DNA of 64,000 nucleotides from an uncultured Eubacteriales bacterium. GTDB lineage: Bacteria; Bacillota; Clostridia; Oscillospirales; Oscillospiraceae. Location: contig CAJKDY010000005.1 in assembly GCA_905198835.1 (NCBI GenBank), positions 1-64,000 on the forward strand, in the 5' to 3' direction. Positions 15,965 through 24,110 of the stretch are shown one piece after another. The notes under the pieces were generated by a model that was not told the DNA's origin, did no database searches, and saw nothing but the letters and a program-made list of their open reading frames with translations. Position 1 is the stretch's first letter, and each line of letters opens with the position of its first letter. A program made the translations under genes and the position numbers.

Positions 15965-17065
15965 TTAGCGCTTGTCTAGGAATCGGATGAGCCCCCGGGC
16001 CACCCCCTGGACCATGCGGGTCTGATAGTCGTCCTCCACAAGGCGCTCCAGCTCCGCCTGACAGGTCATAAAGCCTGTCTCCACCAGTACCGCGGGCATA
16101 TCAGTCTCCCGCAAGACCACAAAGTTGGCGTGATCGATCCCCCGGTCCACCGCGCCTGTAAAGGCAGTGGCAGTGGTCTGAATGGCTTGGGCTAAAGCCG
16201 CGCCAACGGTGCTTTGGGGGTAGTGATAAACGTACAGCCCCTGAAAATCAGGGTTATTCTCCGCGGCGTTGCAGTGGATGCTGACAAAAAGGTCGGCGTT
16301 TAGATCGTTGGCAAGGTAAGCTCGATCGTAGAGGTCTATGTAGACGTCCTCCTCCCGGGTCATTACCGTGTTGTAGCCAAGGGCGGTCAGAATGTCCCGC
16401 AACTTTCGGGCCATGGACAGCGTCAGTGCCTTCTCCTCTACCCCGCCGTAGGCCGCGCCGGTGGCAGAGCCGCCGTGGCCGGCGTCAATGGCGATCAGGT
16501 AGCGATTGGGGTCTGCGGGCGTGTCCAGTCCGGCCAGAAGCGGCGCTATGTAGTCTTCAGAGAAGATAAAGGCGGTGAAGCTGCCCTGGTCCCAGCCCAC
16601 GCGGCAGCCCAGGGTCTCGGAGAAAAAGCGCAGCGGCACCATGGTATAGCCCTGGCCGGCGTAGTTGACGATCGCGGCGGGAACGCCATCTGGCATGGGC
16701 ACGCTCTGGCCGTTGACGACGGCGTCCGGCGCTCCTAGAGTCAGATCGATGACCGTCTCGTCTTTGGTGAGACGCACTTGAGCAGCCCGGTCGGGCAGCC
16801 ACTCCACCGTCACCCCCAGGGCCTCAGCCAGCAGCCGCAGCGGAGCCAGTGTCCGCCCTCCGACCAAGACGGCAGGCATACCGCCGGAGATGGCGCTGTC
16901 GTTCAGACGGAGGTTTACTGTAGACAGGGACTGAACCGGTCCGGGCGCGTCTACGGTATAATCATAGACCGAGGCGGTCAACATGCCGTTGGGCGTGGCG
17001 GCGATGGCAGGAGTGGCGCTGAAAAGCAGGGCCAGAGTAAGGACCAGGGGCAGAAGGCGGCGCAT
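15965..17065 (-). CDS. N-acetylmuramoyl-L-alanine amidase with copper-amine-oxidase-like stalk domain
   Basis: A 366-aa exported peptidoglycan hydrolase. It has a signal peptide (residues 1-22, ending SATPAIA), a Cu_amine_oxidN1-type wall or stalk domain (about 50-165, LVGGRTLAPLRLLAEALG) and a C-terminal Amidase_3 domain (about 190-366). Zinc ligands and catalytic residues are visible in IDAGHGG, GGVEEKALTL, VSIHCNA and VLVETGF. It cleaves the bond between MurNAc and the stem peptide, and such enzymes act in cell separation or sporulation. Single-gene unit with its own promoter, which carries a perfect Spo0A-type heptamer. Confidence 0.93.
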   Translation of the reverse strand: MRRLLPLVLTLALLFSATPAIAATPNGMLTASVYDYTVDAPGPVQSLSTVNLRLNDSAISGGMPAVLVGGRTLAPLRLLAEALGVTVEWLPDRAAQVRLTKDETVIDLTLGAPDAVVNGQSVPMPDGVPAAIVNYAGQGYTMVPLRFFSETLGCRVGWDQGSFTAFIFSEDYIAPLLAGLDTPADPNRYLIAIDAGHGGSATGAAYGGVEEKALTLSMARKLRDILTALGYNTVMTREEDVYIDLYDRAYLANDLNADLFVSIHCNAAENNPDFQGLYVYHYPQSTVGAALAQAIQTTATAFTGAVDRGIDHANFVVLRETDMPAVLVETGFMTCQAELERLVEDDYQTRMVQGVARGLIRFLDKR

Positions 17066-17079
17066 AGGGAAAACCTCGT

Positions 17080-17124
17080 TTCGACAGTTTTCCCCATTAT
17101 ACCGGACCCCCTGCCCCCGGTCAA
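17080..17124 (-). promoter_or_regulatory. Amidase promoter with a Spo0A-box-like heptamer
   Basis: Minus-strand TTGACC (17119-17124), 17-base spacer, TATAAT (17096-17101). Just downstream of the expected start site the minus strand reads TGTCGAA (17080-17086), identical to the Bacillus 0A-box core. A site there would repress. By base composition about five such heptamers are expected in 64 kb by chance, so this is only suggestive. Confidence 0.6.
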
Positions 17125-17143
17125 TAGGCCAGATATTACCGCT

Positions 17144-17752
17144 TCAGCCGCGGTGCGCCAAAGTGTAAGGCGCCAGCTCCATGCGGACGAAAAAGCCCTG
17201 GCCGTGCTTGCACACCGGGCAGATGGCGGGGGCGGCGGTGGAGTGGATGACCTGGCCGCAGTTGAGGCAGATCCAGCCTGTCTCCACGTCGGAGACAAAG
17301 AGCTTGTTCTCCGCCATCAGCTCGGCAAAGCGCTCAAAGCGCTGGGCATGGGTCTTTTCGATGCCGCCGATCATGGAAAAGGTGTGAGCGATGGCGTCAA
17401 AACCCTCCTGAGCGGCGATCTTGGAAAAGCCAGAATAGACGGTGTCGTGCTCCTCATTTTCATTGTGGGCGGCAGCCTTCAGGACATCCAGCATATCGCT
17501 GTAAAGGTCCACCGGGTAGCCGCCGTCTACCACCAGATTCTGGCCGGACACGGGCTGCAGGAGGTCATAGAAGATCTTGCCGTGCTCTTTTTCCTGATCG
17601 GCAGTGAACAAAAACACCTGCTGGACCACCTCAAGCCCCTTTTTCTTGGCCAAACCCGCGGCATAGGTGTAGCGGTTGCGGGCCTGGCTCTCTCCGGCAA
17701 AGGCACGCATGAGGTTGAGGCGGGTCTCGCTCTGCTCAAAGGAAACGGACAT
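17144..17752 (-). CDS. rbr: Rubrerythrin
   Basis: A 202-aa diiron peroxidase protecting anaerobes from hydrogen peroxide. The four-helix ferritin-like domain (residues 1-150) supplies metal ligands in GESQARNRY, QEKEHG, EEHDTVY and IEKTHAQRF. The C-terminal rubredoxin domain has the CxxC pairs CLNC and CPVC, the latter followed by KHGQGFF. The start has GGGGGAG 5 bases upstream. It lies 54 bases after icd with no clear terminator between, so read-through from the gyrB-like/icd operon is possible. Confidence 0.95.
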   Translation of the reverse strand: MSVSFEQSETRLNLMRAFAGESQARNRYTYAAGLAKKKGLEVVQQVFLFTADQEKEHGKIFYDLLQPVSGQNLVVDGGYPVDLYSDMLDVLKAAAHNENEEHDTVYSGFSKIAAQEGFDAIAHTFSMIGGIEKTHAQRFERFAELMAENKLFVSDVETGWICLNCGQVIHSTAAPAICPVCKHGQGFFVRMELAPYTLAHRG

Positions 17753-17806
17753 AAAAACTCCCCCTTATCATGTAGATAAGAAGGAGTTTACCCAATTATT
17801 TCCCGT

Positions 17807-19012
17807 TTATGCGTCCAAGCGGCTGGCAATGGCCTCCAAAAAGCCTTGGGTCGTCACCTTTTGAGCGGGGTTCTCCCCTTCCCAGAGGCCGGCCAGGTCG
17901 CCGGTCATGATCCCAGCTTCGATGGTATCGATGGCGGCCTTTTCCAGCTTTTTCGCAAAGGCCGCCAGCTCAGCGTTACCGTCCAGTTCGCCACGCTTAG
18001 AAAGCGCGCCGGTCCAGGCGAAGAGGGTGGCCATGGGGTTGGTGGAGGTGACCTCTCCCTTGAGATGACGGTAATAGTGCCGGGTGACGGTGCCGTGGGC
18101 GGCCTCGTATTCATACTTGCCGTCCGGGCTTACAAGCACAGAGGTCATCATGGCCAAAGAGCCAAAGGCGGTGGAGACCATGTCGCTCATCACATCGCCG
18201 TCATAGTTCTTACATGCCCAGATATAGCCGCCTTCAGAGCGGATGACCCGGGCCACGGCGTCATCGATCAGGGTGTAGAAATATGTGATACCCGCCTTTT
18301 CAAAGGCGGCTTTGTAGTCCGCGTTGTAGATCTCCTGAAAGATGTCCTTGAAGCGGTGGTCATACTGCTTGGAGATGGTGTCCTTGGTGGCAAACCACAG
18401 GTCCTGCTTGGCGTCCAACGCATAGCGGAAACAGGAGTGGGCAAAGGAGGTGATGGAGGCGTCGGTGTTGTACATTCCCTGTAAAACACCGGGGCCTTGG
18501 AAATCAAAAATGGTCTGGCGGGTCTCGTTGCCCTTATCGTCTGTGAAGACCAGCTCCGCCTTGCCGGGGGTCTTGGGCTGAAGCTCGGTGTTTTTATATA
18601 CATCGCCGTAGGCGTGACGGGCAATGGTGATGGGCTTTTTCCAGTTTTTCACCACCGGCGAGATGCCGCGGACCATAATAGGCGCCCGAAACACCGTGCC
18701 ATCCAAAATGGCCCGCAGAGTGCCGTTGGGCGACTTCCACATCTGGGAGAGCTTATATTCCTCGACCCGCTGGGCGTTGGGGGTAATGGTGGCGCATTTG
18801 ACGCCGACGCCGTACTTCTGGATGGCCTTGGCCGCGTCCACAGTGACCTGATCGCCGGTCTTTTCCCGTTCAGGCAGGCCCAGGTCATAGTATTCGGTCT
18901 TCAGCTCCACATAGGGCGTGAGCAAAATGTCCTTGATCTGCTGCCAGATGATGCGGGTCATCTCGTCTCCGTCCAGCTCCACCAAGGGCGTGGTCATTTG
19001 GATCTTTGCCAT
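17807..19012 (-). CDS. icd: NADP-dependent isocitrate dehydrogenase (type II, eukaryote-like)
   Basis: A 401-aa enzyme that oxidises isocitrate to 2-oxoglutarate with NADP reduction. The substrate loop [19 protein letters not shown] (near residues 94-112) and length near 400 place it in the homodimeric IDH family shared with mitochondria, unlike the 420-440 aa E. coli-type enzyme. It supplies 2-oxoglutarate and NADPH for biosynthesis in an anaerobe with a partial TCA cycle. AAAGGAG lies 8 bases before the ATG. It is 15 bases downstream of the gyrB-like gene. Confidence 0.96.
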   Translation of the reverse strand: MAKIQMTTPLVELDGDEMTRIIWQQIKDILLTPYVELKTEYYDLGLPEREKTGDQVTVDAAKAIQKYGVGVKCATITPNAQRVEEYKLSQMWKSPNGTLRAILDGTVFRAPIMVRGISPVVKNWKKPITIARHAYGDVYKNTELQPKTPGKAELVFTDDKGNETRQTIFDFQGPGVLQGMYNTDASITSFAHSCFRYALDAKQDLWFATKDTISKQYDHRFKDIFQEIYNADYKAAFEKAGITYFYTLIDDAVARVIRSEGGYIWACKNYDGDVMSDMVSTAFGSLAMMTSVLVSPDGKYEYEAAHGTVTRHYYRHLKGEVTSTNPMATLFAWTGALSKRGELDGNAELAAFAKKLEKAAIDTIEAGIMTGDLAGLWEGENPAQKVTTQGFLEAIASRLDA

Positions 19013-19027
19013 AAGAATCTCTCCTTT

Positions 19028-21010
19028 TTAGGAAATATCCGCCAGTTCCAGGTATTTATAGCCGTTGTCCGCAATGTGGTCTTTGCGCCCTTGCAGGTTG
19101 TCGCCCAACAGCAGGTCAAAAACCTGGCTGGTAAACTCCGCGTCCTCGGGCATGACCTTGATAAGCCGCCGGGTCTCGGGGTTCATCGTGGTGAGCCACA
19201 TCATGTCCGGCTCGTTCTCGCCCAGACCCTTGGAGCGGTTGATGGCGCACTTCTTCCCCGCCAGCTCTCCGTTTACAATGTCGTTTTTCTCTTTGTCTGT
19301 ATAGGCAAACCAGGTTTTTTCCTTGTAGGTGATCTCATAGAGGGGCGACTCGGCAATGTAGACGTAGCCGCGCTCGATGAGGGTGGGCACCAGGCGATAG
19401 AGCATGGTCAGGATCAGGGTACGGATCTGGTAGCCGTCCACATCGGCGTCGGTACAGATGACGATCTTGTTCCAGCGGAGGTTCATCAGATCAAAGGCGG
19501 CCAGGTCCTTGACATGCTTGTTCTGCACTTCTACCCCGCAGCCCAGCACCTTCATCAGGTCGGTGATGATCTCGCTTTTAAATATCTTTCCGTAATCGGC
19601 CTTGAGGCAGTTCAGAATTTTTCCCCGAACGGGCATGATGCCCTGGAACTCCGCGTCCCGGGAAAGCTTGACGCTGCCCAAAGCCGAGTCGCCCTCCACG
19701 ATGTAGAGCTCCCGGCGCTCGGTATCCTTGGTGCGGCAGTCTACGAATTTCTGCACCCGGTTGGCGATGTCCACGCTGCCAGAGAGCTTCTTTTTGATGT
19801 TGAGCCGGGCCTTCTCGGCGCTCTCGCGACTTCGTTTATTGATCAGAATCTGCTCGGCGATCTTCTCCGCGTCAAAGGGGTTTTCAATGAAGTAGACCTC
19901 CAGCTGGGCACGGAGGAACTCGGTCATGGCGTCCTGGACAAACTTGTTGTTGATGGCCTTTTTGGTCTGGTTTTCGTAGCTGGTCTGGGTAGAGAAGTTG
20001 TTGGATACCAGCACCAGGGCGTCCTGCACATCGTTGAAGGTGATCTTGCTCTCATTTTTTTGGTATTTGGCGTGGGAGCGCAGATAGCCGTCCAGTGCGG
20101 AGACAAAGGCCGAGCGCATGGCCTTTTCCGGGGAACCGCCGTGCTCGAGCCAGGAGGAGTTATGGTAGTGTTCGATGATCTGGACGGTATTGGAGAAGCA
20201 GAAGGACACGCTGAGCTTGACCTTATATTCGGGCTTGTCCTCCCGGTCCCGGCCCCGGCGCTCGGTCTGCCAGAAGACAGGAGCGGTCAGAGACTTTTCC
20301 CCAGCCAGCTCGGCAACATAGTCGATGATCCCGTTTTCATAGCGGAAGTCCTGGGTCTCAAACTTGCCGTCCACCTCGTTGCGGAAGCGGAAGGTGACCC
20401 CGGCATTGACCACGGCCTGGCGCTTCATGACGTCGATATAGTAATCCGCGGGAATGTCGATATCGGTAAAGACCTCCAGATCGGGCTTCCAGCGAAAGAC
20501 AGAGCCGGTCTTTTTCTGGGTCGTGGGGGTCTTTTCCAAGCCGCCGATATTCTCGCCTTTTTCAAAGTGGAGCTTATACTCAAAGCCGTCGCGGTGGATG
20601 GTGGCGTCAAAATACTCGCTGGCGTATTGGGTGGCGCAGGAGCCCAGGCCGTTAAGACCCAGGGAGTATTCGTAGTTGTCGCCGTCGCCGCCATACTTGC
20701 CGCCGGCGTAAAGCTCACAGAACACCAGTTCCCAGTTGAACCGTCCCTCTTTTTCGTTCCAGTCCACCGGGCAGCCCCGGCCAAAGTCCTCCACCTGAAT
20801 GGAGCGGTCGGCAAAACGGGTGACAATGATCACATCGCCGTGGCCCTCTCGGGCCTCGTCGATGGCATTAGACAGGATCTCAAATACGGCGTGCTCACAG
20901 CCATCCAGGCCGTCGGAACCGAAGATGACGCCAGGGCGTTTGCGGACCCGGTCCGCGCCTTTCAAGGACGAGATGGATTCGTTATCATACTGTTTCGTGG
21001 TCTTAGGCAT
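19028..21010 (-). CDS. GyrB/ParE-like type IIA topoisomerase ATPase subunit (orphan)
   Basis: A 660-aa protein with the full GyrB/ParE architecture. The GHKL ATPase has the N box LSNAIDEA, the G1 box EDFGRG and the G2 box GLNGLGS (residues about 20-120). A transducer domain follows (about 220-390). The TOPRIM domain has VEGDSALG, PVRGKILN and CTDADVDGYQI (about 410-540). TOPRIM differs from the usual DGAHIR in reading DGYQIR. Topoisomerase B subunits need an A subunit, but the next gene is icd and none occurs in the window. It resembles a diverged second type IIA topoisomerase known in clostridia; role unproven. Confidence 0.88.
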   Translation of the reverse strand: MPKTTKQYDNESISSLKGADRVRKRPGVIFGSDGLDGCEHAVFEILSNAIDEAREGHGDVIIVTRFADRSIQVEDFGRGCPVDWNEKEGRFNWELVFCELYAGGKYGGDGDNYEYSLGLNGLGSCATQYASEYFDATIHRDGFEYKLHFEKGENIGGLEKTPTTQKKTGSVFRWKPDLEVFTDIDIPADYYIDVMKRQAVVNAGVTFRFRNEVDGKFETQDFRYENGIIDYVAELAGEKSLTAPVFWQTERRGRDREDKPEYKVKLSVSFCFSNTVQIIEHYHNSSWLEHGGSPEKAMRSAFVSALDGYLRSHAKYQKNESKITFNDVQDALVLVSNNFSTQTSYENQTKKAINNKFVQDAMTEFLRAQLEVYFIENPFDAEKIAEQILINKRSRESAEKARLNIKKKLSGSVDIANRVQKFVDCRTKDTERRELYIVEGDSALGSVKLSRDAEFQGIMPVRGKILNCLKADYGKIFKSEIITDLMKVLGCGVEVQNKHVKDLAAFDLMNLRWNKIVICTDADVDGYQIRTLILTMLYRLVPTLIERGYVYIAESPLYEITYKEKTWFAYTDKEKNDIVNGELAGKKCAINRSKGLGENEPDMMWLTTMNPETRRLIKVMPEDAEFTSQVFDLLLGDNLQGRKDHIADNGYKYLELADIS

Positions 21011-21081
21011 GATCTGTGGGCACCTCTCTTAACACTACATCTATTGCCCTATCATAGGTGGGCATACTTTCCATTGTGGTC

Positions 21082-21111
21082 ATCATACCATAGTTTTCCC
21101 CTTCCCGTCAA
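21082..21111 (-). promoter_or_regulatory. Promoter of the gyrB-like/icd operon
   Basis: Minus-strand TTGACG (21106-21111), 18-base spacer, TATGAT (21082-21087). It would produce a leader of about 65 bases before the ATG at 21010. Confidence 0.65.
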
Positions 21112-21133
21112 GGCTTATGGGGGCTTTGGGCGC

Positions 21134-21158
21134 TAAAAAAGCCGCCCTGCCGGCGGCT
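21134..21158 (-). terminator. Terminator after rpmB
   Basis: A 7-bp GC stem AGCCGCC (21140-21146) with GGCGGCT (21152-21158) is followed on the minus strand by a T tract. It lies 45 bases after the rpmB stop. Confidence 0.8.
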
Positions 21159-21202
21159 TCTTTAGACGTATGATGGGAAATCCCTATGCAACGTGCTGTA
21201 GA

Positions 21203-21391
21203 TCACACCGCGCGGGTGACCTTGCCGGAGCGGAGGCACCGGGTGCAGACATACACATGCTTGGGAGAGCCGTCCACGATGGCCTTCACCCGCTTCAGGT
21301 TGGCCTTCCAGGGACGGTTAGAGCGGCGGTGGGAGTGGGAAACCTGATTCCCGAACACCAGAGCCTTCTCGCAATACGCGCACTTCGCCAT
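21203..21391 (-). CDS. rpmB: 50S ribosomal protein L28
   Basis: A 62-aa ribosomal protein (MAKCAYCEKALVFGNQVSHS, then RPWKANLKRV) of the large subunit. Cysteine pairs CAYC and CTRC make it a zinc-type (C+) L28, as opposed to the cysteine-free zinc-limitation paralogues. The ATG at 21391 is chosen because GAGGAGG lies 7-8 bases upstream and the protein then begins MAKC like the family. It is a single-gene unit with its own promoter and terminator. Confidence 0.95.
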   Translation of the reverse strand: MAKCAYCEKALVFGNQVSHSHRRSNRPWKANLKRVKAIVDGSPKHVYVCTRCLRSGKVTRAV

Positions 21392-21455
21392 TTTCGTTCC
21401 CTCCTCGCTGGTCGAAATCAAAGGAAATGGTTCCTCTCAAAAAACATCGAGTGAT

Positions 21456-21484
21456 ATATTACCACAGTTTTTTTAAAAATGCAA
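21456..21484 (-). promoter_or_regulatory. Promoter of rpmB
   Basis: Minus-strand TTGCAT (21479-21484), 17-base spacer rich in A and T, TAATAT (21456-21461). Confidence 0.7.
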
Positions 21485-21501
21485 GTATTATTTTTCCTCG
21501 C

Positions 21502-22413
21502 CTAAGCTCTTGGATGGGCTTTTTTGTAGACGTCCTTCAGATTTTGGCCCACCAGATGGGTATAGATCTGAGTGGAAGAGATATCCGCATGGCCCAGCAT
21601 CTCCTGGATGGACTTCAGGTCGGCGCCGTTTTCCAGCAGATGAGCGGCAAAGGAGTGGCGCAGGGTCTGGGGCGTGATCTCCTTTTTGATGCCAGCGGTC
21701 TCCTGGTAATGCTTGATGAGCTTCCAAAAGCCTTGACGGGACATACGCTCGCCGCTCATATTGACAAAGAGCGCCGTCTCCGACCGATCCTCCAGCAGCT
21801 GGGGCCGGACATTTTTCATATACTCGCCCAGAGCCTTGACAGCGGCGTGGTAAATGGGGATGACCCGCTCCTTGCCCCGGCTCTCGCAGCGGAGGAAGCC
21901 GGCGGAGAGGTTGACGTTGTCCACATCCAGGTCGATGAGCTCCGTGACCCGGATGCCTGTGGCATACAAAAGCTCCAGCATGGCCTTGTCCCGATAGCCC
22001 TTGGCGTCCACGCAGCGGGGCTGTTCCAAGAAGAGCTCCACTTCCTTACCTGTCAGGATCTGAGGGAGCTTGCGCTCCACCTTTTCCGTGGCCACAAAAC
22101 GGGCGCAGTTGGAGCGCACCTTGCCCTCGCGCTGCAAAAAGCCATAGAAGGATTTCAACGAGGCCACGCTACGGGTCACGGTGGCCGGGGACTTGCCCAA
22201 GCCGCTGAGGTAGCGGGTATAGCGCTCTACGTCGGCCGTCTTGACCTTGGCGATGGCCAGCTTTTCGTCCTTGAGCCAGACGGCAAACTGGTTCACGTCC
22301 CGCAGATAAGAGCTGACGGTGTTTTGAGAGGCTCCCTTCTCGTTGCGAAGGAAGTCTTCGTATTGACTGATCTCATCCATGGGGTCCACCGCCTTTCTCT
22401 TTGGTTTCGTCAT
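21502..22413 (-). CDS. xerD: Tyrosine recombinase XerD
   Basis: A 303-aa site-specific recombinase for chromosome dimer resolution at dif. The N-terminal SAM-like core-binding domain (residues about 12-95, YEDFLRNEKGASQNTV) precedes the catalytic domain with Arg in TGIRVTEL, Lys in RGKERVIPI, LRHSFAAHLLENG, LGHADISST and the nucleophile Tyr in QIYTH. The usual His of the HxLR box is Gln (PQTLRHS). The ATG at 22413 overlaps the spoIIM stop (ATGA); an in-frame ATG at 22380 is an alternative. The frame continues upstream but that part is spoIIM in another frame. Confidence 0.92.
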   Translation of the reverse strand: MTKPKRKAVDPMDEISQYEDFLRNEKGASQNTVSSYLRDVNQFAVWLKDEKLAIAKVKTADVERYTRYLSGLGKSPATVTRSVASLKSFYGFLQREGKVRSNCARFVATEKVERKLPQILTGKEVELFLEQPRCVDAKGYRDKAMLELLYATGIRVTELIDLDVDNVNLSAGFLRCESRGKERVIPIYHAAVKALGEYMKNVRPQLLEDRSETALFVNMSGERMSRQGFWKLIKHYQETAGIKKEITPQTLRHSFAAHLLENGADLKSIQEMLGHADISSTQIYTHLVGQNLKDVYKKAHPRA

Positions 22414-22994
22414 CCCGCTCCCAGCAACGGGGCTATCGTTTTTAAAAGCATTGGAAAAAGCCAGTACTCTATGCCGCAGCAGCCCAGTAGACAGACAAGA
22501 GCCAGGGCGCTTTTGAACCAAAACGCGAGGGGCATCTCGCCGGGCCTGGTCCAAAGTCGCTCTCTCTGCCCCGCCGACCGCTTCCAGCTGCCCACGCCCA
22601 GGGAAAAGAAAACCGGCAGCGTCACCAGCGCGTCCAGGCCAAAGAGCACAAAGGCCAAGAGTAGCCCCCCCTGGGCGCAACCGGAGAGGTAGGCCACGCC
22701 AAAGCAGAGAAAAAAACCCCGCAGTGCGAACATCACCGGCGTGATCCACGCCCCAAGGGCCGTAAAGCCCAGCACCCACACGAACAGGGGCCAGCGAAAG
22801 CCGTTCCAGAAAACCGCTCCAAAGGAGACCTGCACACCGGTGGAAAAGCCCAGGGCGTATCCGTCCAGACCATCTGCCCGCCCCCCCAGCCAGGCCGCCA
22901 GGGCAAAGCCGCCTGCCGCACCCAGGGCAAAGGCGCCACAGCATAGGGCCAGGGCCTTGCTGGTCGTCGTCTTCTCTTTGGTCACCGTCCTCAC
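22410..22994 (-). CDS. spoIIM: Stage II sporulation protein M-like membrane protein
   Basis: A 194-aa protein with about five hydrophobic helices, including GYALGFSTGVQVSFGAVFWNG, resembling SpoIIM, the membrane protein that with SpoIID and SpoIIP drives septal peptidoglycan hydrolysis and engulfment. spoIIM also lies near xerD (ripX) in Bacillus subtilis, which supports the call. It starts with GTG directly beside a 19-base palindrome, and its stop overlaps the xerD start. Similarity is to the family as a whole; the exact start is uncertain. Confidence 0.75.
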   Translation of the reverse strand: MRTVTKEKTTTSKALALCCGAFALGAAGGFALAAWLGGRADGLDGYALGFSTGVQVSFGAVFWNGFRWPLFVWVLGFTALGAWITPVMFALRGFFLCFGVAYLSGCAQGGLLLAFVLFGLDALVTLPVFFSLGVGSWKRSAGQRERLWTRPGEMPLAFWFKSALALVCLLGCCGIEYWLFPMLLKTIAPLLGAG

Positions 22995-23013
22995 CTCATA
23001 GCTAAGCTATGAG
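22995..23013 (-). repeat. Perfect palindrome at the spoIIM start
   Basis: CTCATAGCT-A-AGCTATGAG is a 19-base perfect dyad with a single central base. It abuts the GTG start of spoIIM and includes part of its GAGGTGAGG ribosome-site region. It is not followed by T residues, so it is more likely an operator or a translation-controlling hairpin than a terminator. Confidence 0.6.
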
Positions 23014-23035
23014 ACAAGCCGTCCAAATAGAAGCC

Positions 23036-23833
23036 CTACTTACCCAGCTCCTTGGAACGCTGCGCGCACCGACGGGCGGCGTCGCCGATCATCTCCTCAA
23101 AGCGGTAGTCGTCAAAAGCGGTGAGAGCAGCCAAGGTGGTGCCGCCAGGGGAACAGACCTGGCGGGTCAGCTCCTGGGCGGTATCTCCTGTTTCCAGCAG
23201 CATGGCGGCCGAACCCGCCATAGTCTGAGCCGCCATGTGAAGGGCCAGGTCCGGGTCGATGCCCGCCGCCTCCGCCGTGGACACCATCGCCGCCGCCATA
23301 CGGAAGAAAAAGGCGGGGCTGGAGCCGCTAACGGCGATGAAATCGTCCATTTGAGACTCTGGGATCACCGCTACGGCTCCGGCGGACTCAAAGAGGGCGC
23401 AGGCCAGGCGGAAGGTCTCCTCCGGCACATCCGGGGCCTTGGCCACCGCCGTGGCTCCCTTGCCCAGCTTCATGGGGGTATTGGGGATGGTCCGCACCAC
23501 CTGCGAGCCAGGCAGACGTTCCTTCAGATAAGCCGAGGAGATCCCCGCGGCAATGGACACAACACATTTGCCAGCCACAAAGGGCGCGATCTGGGGTAGG
23601 ACCTGATCCATGACCTGGGGCTTTACCCCCAGGACGATGACCTGGGCGTTTTGTGCCACTTCGGCATTATCCAGGGTCACATGGACGCCCTTGGCCTTCC
23701 AGGGCGACAGCTTTTCCGGCGAGCGGTTAGATAGCCACACCTGATCCGGCCGGGCCAGGCCTGTCTCTAAAACCCCATTCAAAATAGCGCTTACCATATT
23801 GCCCGCGCCAATAAAGCCCAGGGCCTGTTCCAT
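23036..23833 (-). CDS. proC: Pyrroline-5-carboxylate reductase
   Basis: A 265-aa enzyme for the last step of proline synthesis. The N-terminal Rossmann fold has LGFIGAGNMVSAIL (residues 5-18), and the C-terminal dimerisation domain carries the family signature around LARQVCSPGGTTLAAL-like residues (LTRQVCSPGGTT). Monocistronic, with a promoter of TTGCAA, 17 bases, TATCAT upstream. Length and motifs match the family. Confidence 0.95.
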   Translation of the reverse strand: MEQALGFIGAGNMVSAILNGVLETGLARPDQVWLSNRSPEKLSPWKAKGVHVTLDNAEVAQNAQVIVLGVKPQVMDQVLPQIAPFVAGKCVVSIAAGISSAYLKERLPGSQVVRTIPNTPMKLGKGATAVAKAPDVPEETFRLACALFESAGAVAVIPESQMDDFIAVSGSSPAFFFRMAAAMVSTAEAAGIDPDLALHMAAQTMAGSAAMLLETGDTAQELTRQVCSPGGTTLAALTAFDDYRFEEMIGDAARRCAQRSKELGK

Positions 23834-23860
23834 TCACGTCACCTTCTTTATGTAATGGAT

Positions 23861-23889
23861 ATGATACCGCTCTTGCCTTGTATTTGCAA
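23861..23889 (-). promoter_or_regulatory. Promoter of proC
   Basis: Minus-strand TTGCAA (23884-23889), 17-base spacer, TATCAT (23861-23866), 28 bases upstream of the proC ATG. Confidence 0.65.
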
Positions 23890-23968
23890 GGGAATTCGGG
23901 TAACTTTTTTATTTTTGGCAATTATGTCAATGGCATTATGTAAACAACGCAACCGCCCACTTTTCCAC

Positions 23969-24001
23969 AAAAAAGGGAGACGCCCAAGACAGGCGTCTCC
24001 C
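23969..24001 (-). terminator. Terminator after the SCIFF maturase gene
   Basis: A perfect 10-bp stem GGGAGACGCC (23975-23984) with its complement (23992-24001), 7-base loop, followed on the minus strand by six T. Between it and the maturase stop lies about 105 bases of unusually AT-rich sequence. Confidence 0.88.
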
Positions 24002-24085
24002 AATTACAAGATGTGGTGTGATCAGAAAAATCAACGGTCCAGATGTAGTTCGATCTTCAACATCACATTTCGAAATGATAGTTTT

Positions 24086-24110
24086 TGATATTTCAAATCG
24101 TGATATTTCA
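24086..24110. repeat. 10-bp direct repeat at the end of the SCIFF maturase gene
   Basis: TGATATTTCA occurs at 24086-24095 and 24101-24110, a 15-base period; the second copy overlaps the stop codon of the maturase. A self-complementary ATTTCGAAAT lies nearby at 24067-24076. No function is evident. Confidence 0.5.

Noticed and set aside
18497..21136. Open frame of 879 codons on the plus strand opposite icd and the gyrB-like gene
   Set aside because: It lies antisense to two clearly conserved genes, has no recognisable domain and reflects GC-rich codon bias.
22414..22944. N-terminal extension of XerD by about 177 residues
   Set aside because: This stretch is the spoIIM-like gene read in another frame; XerD starts at the ATGA overlap.
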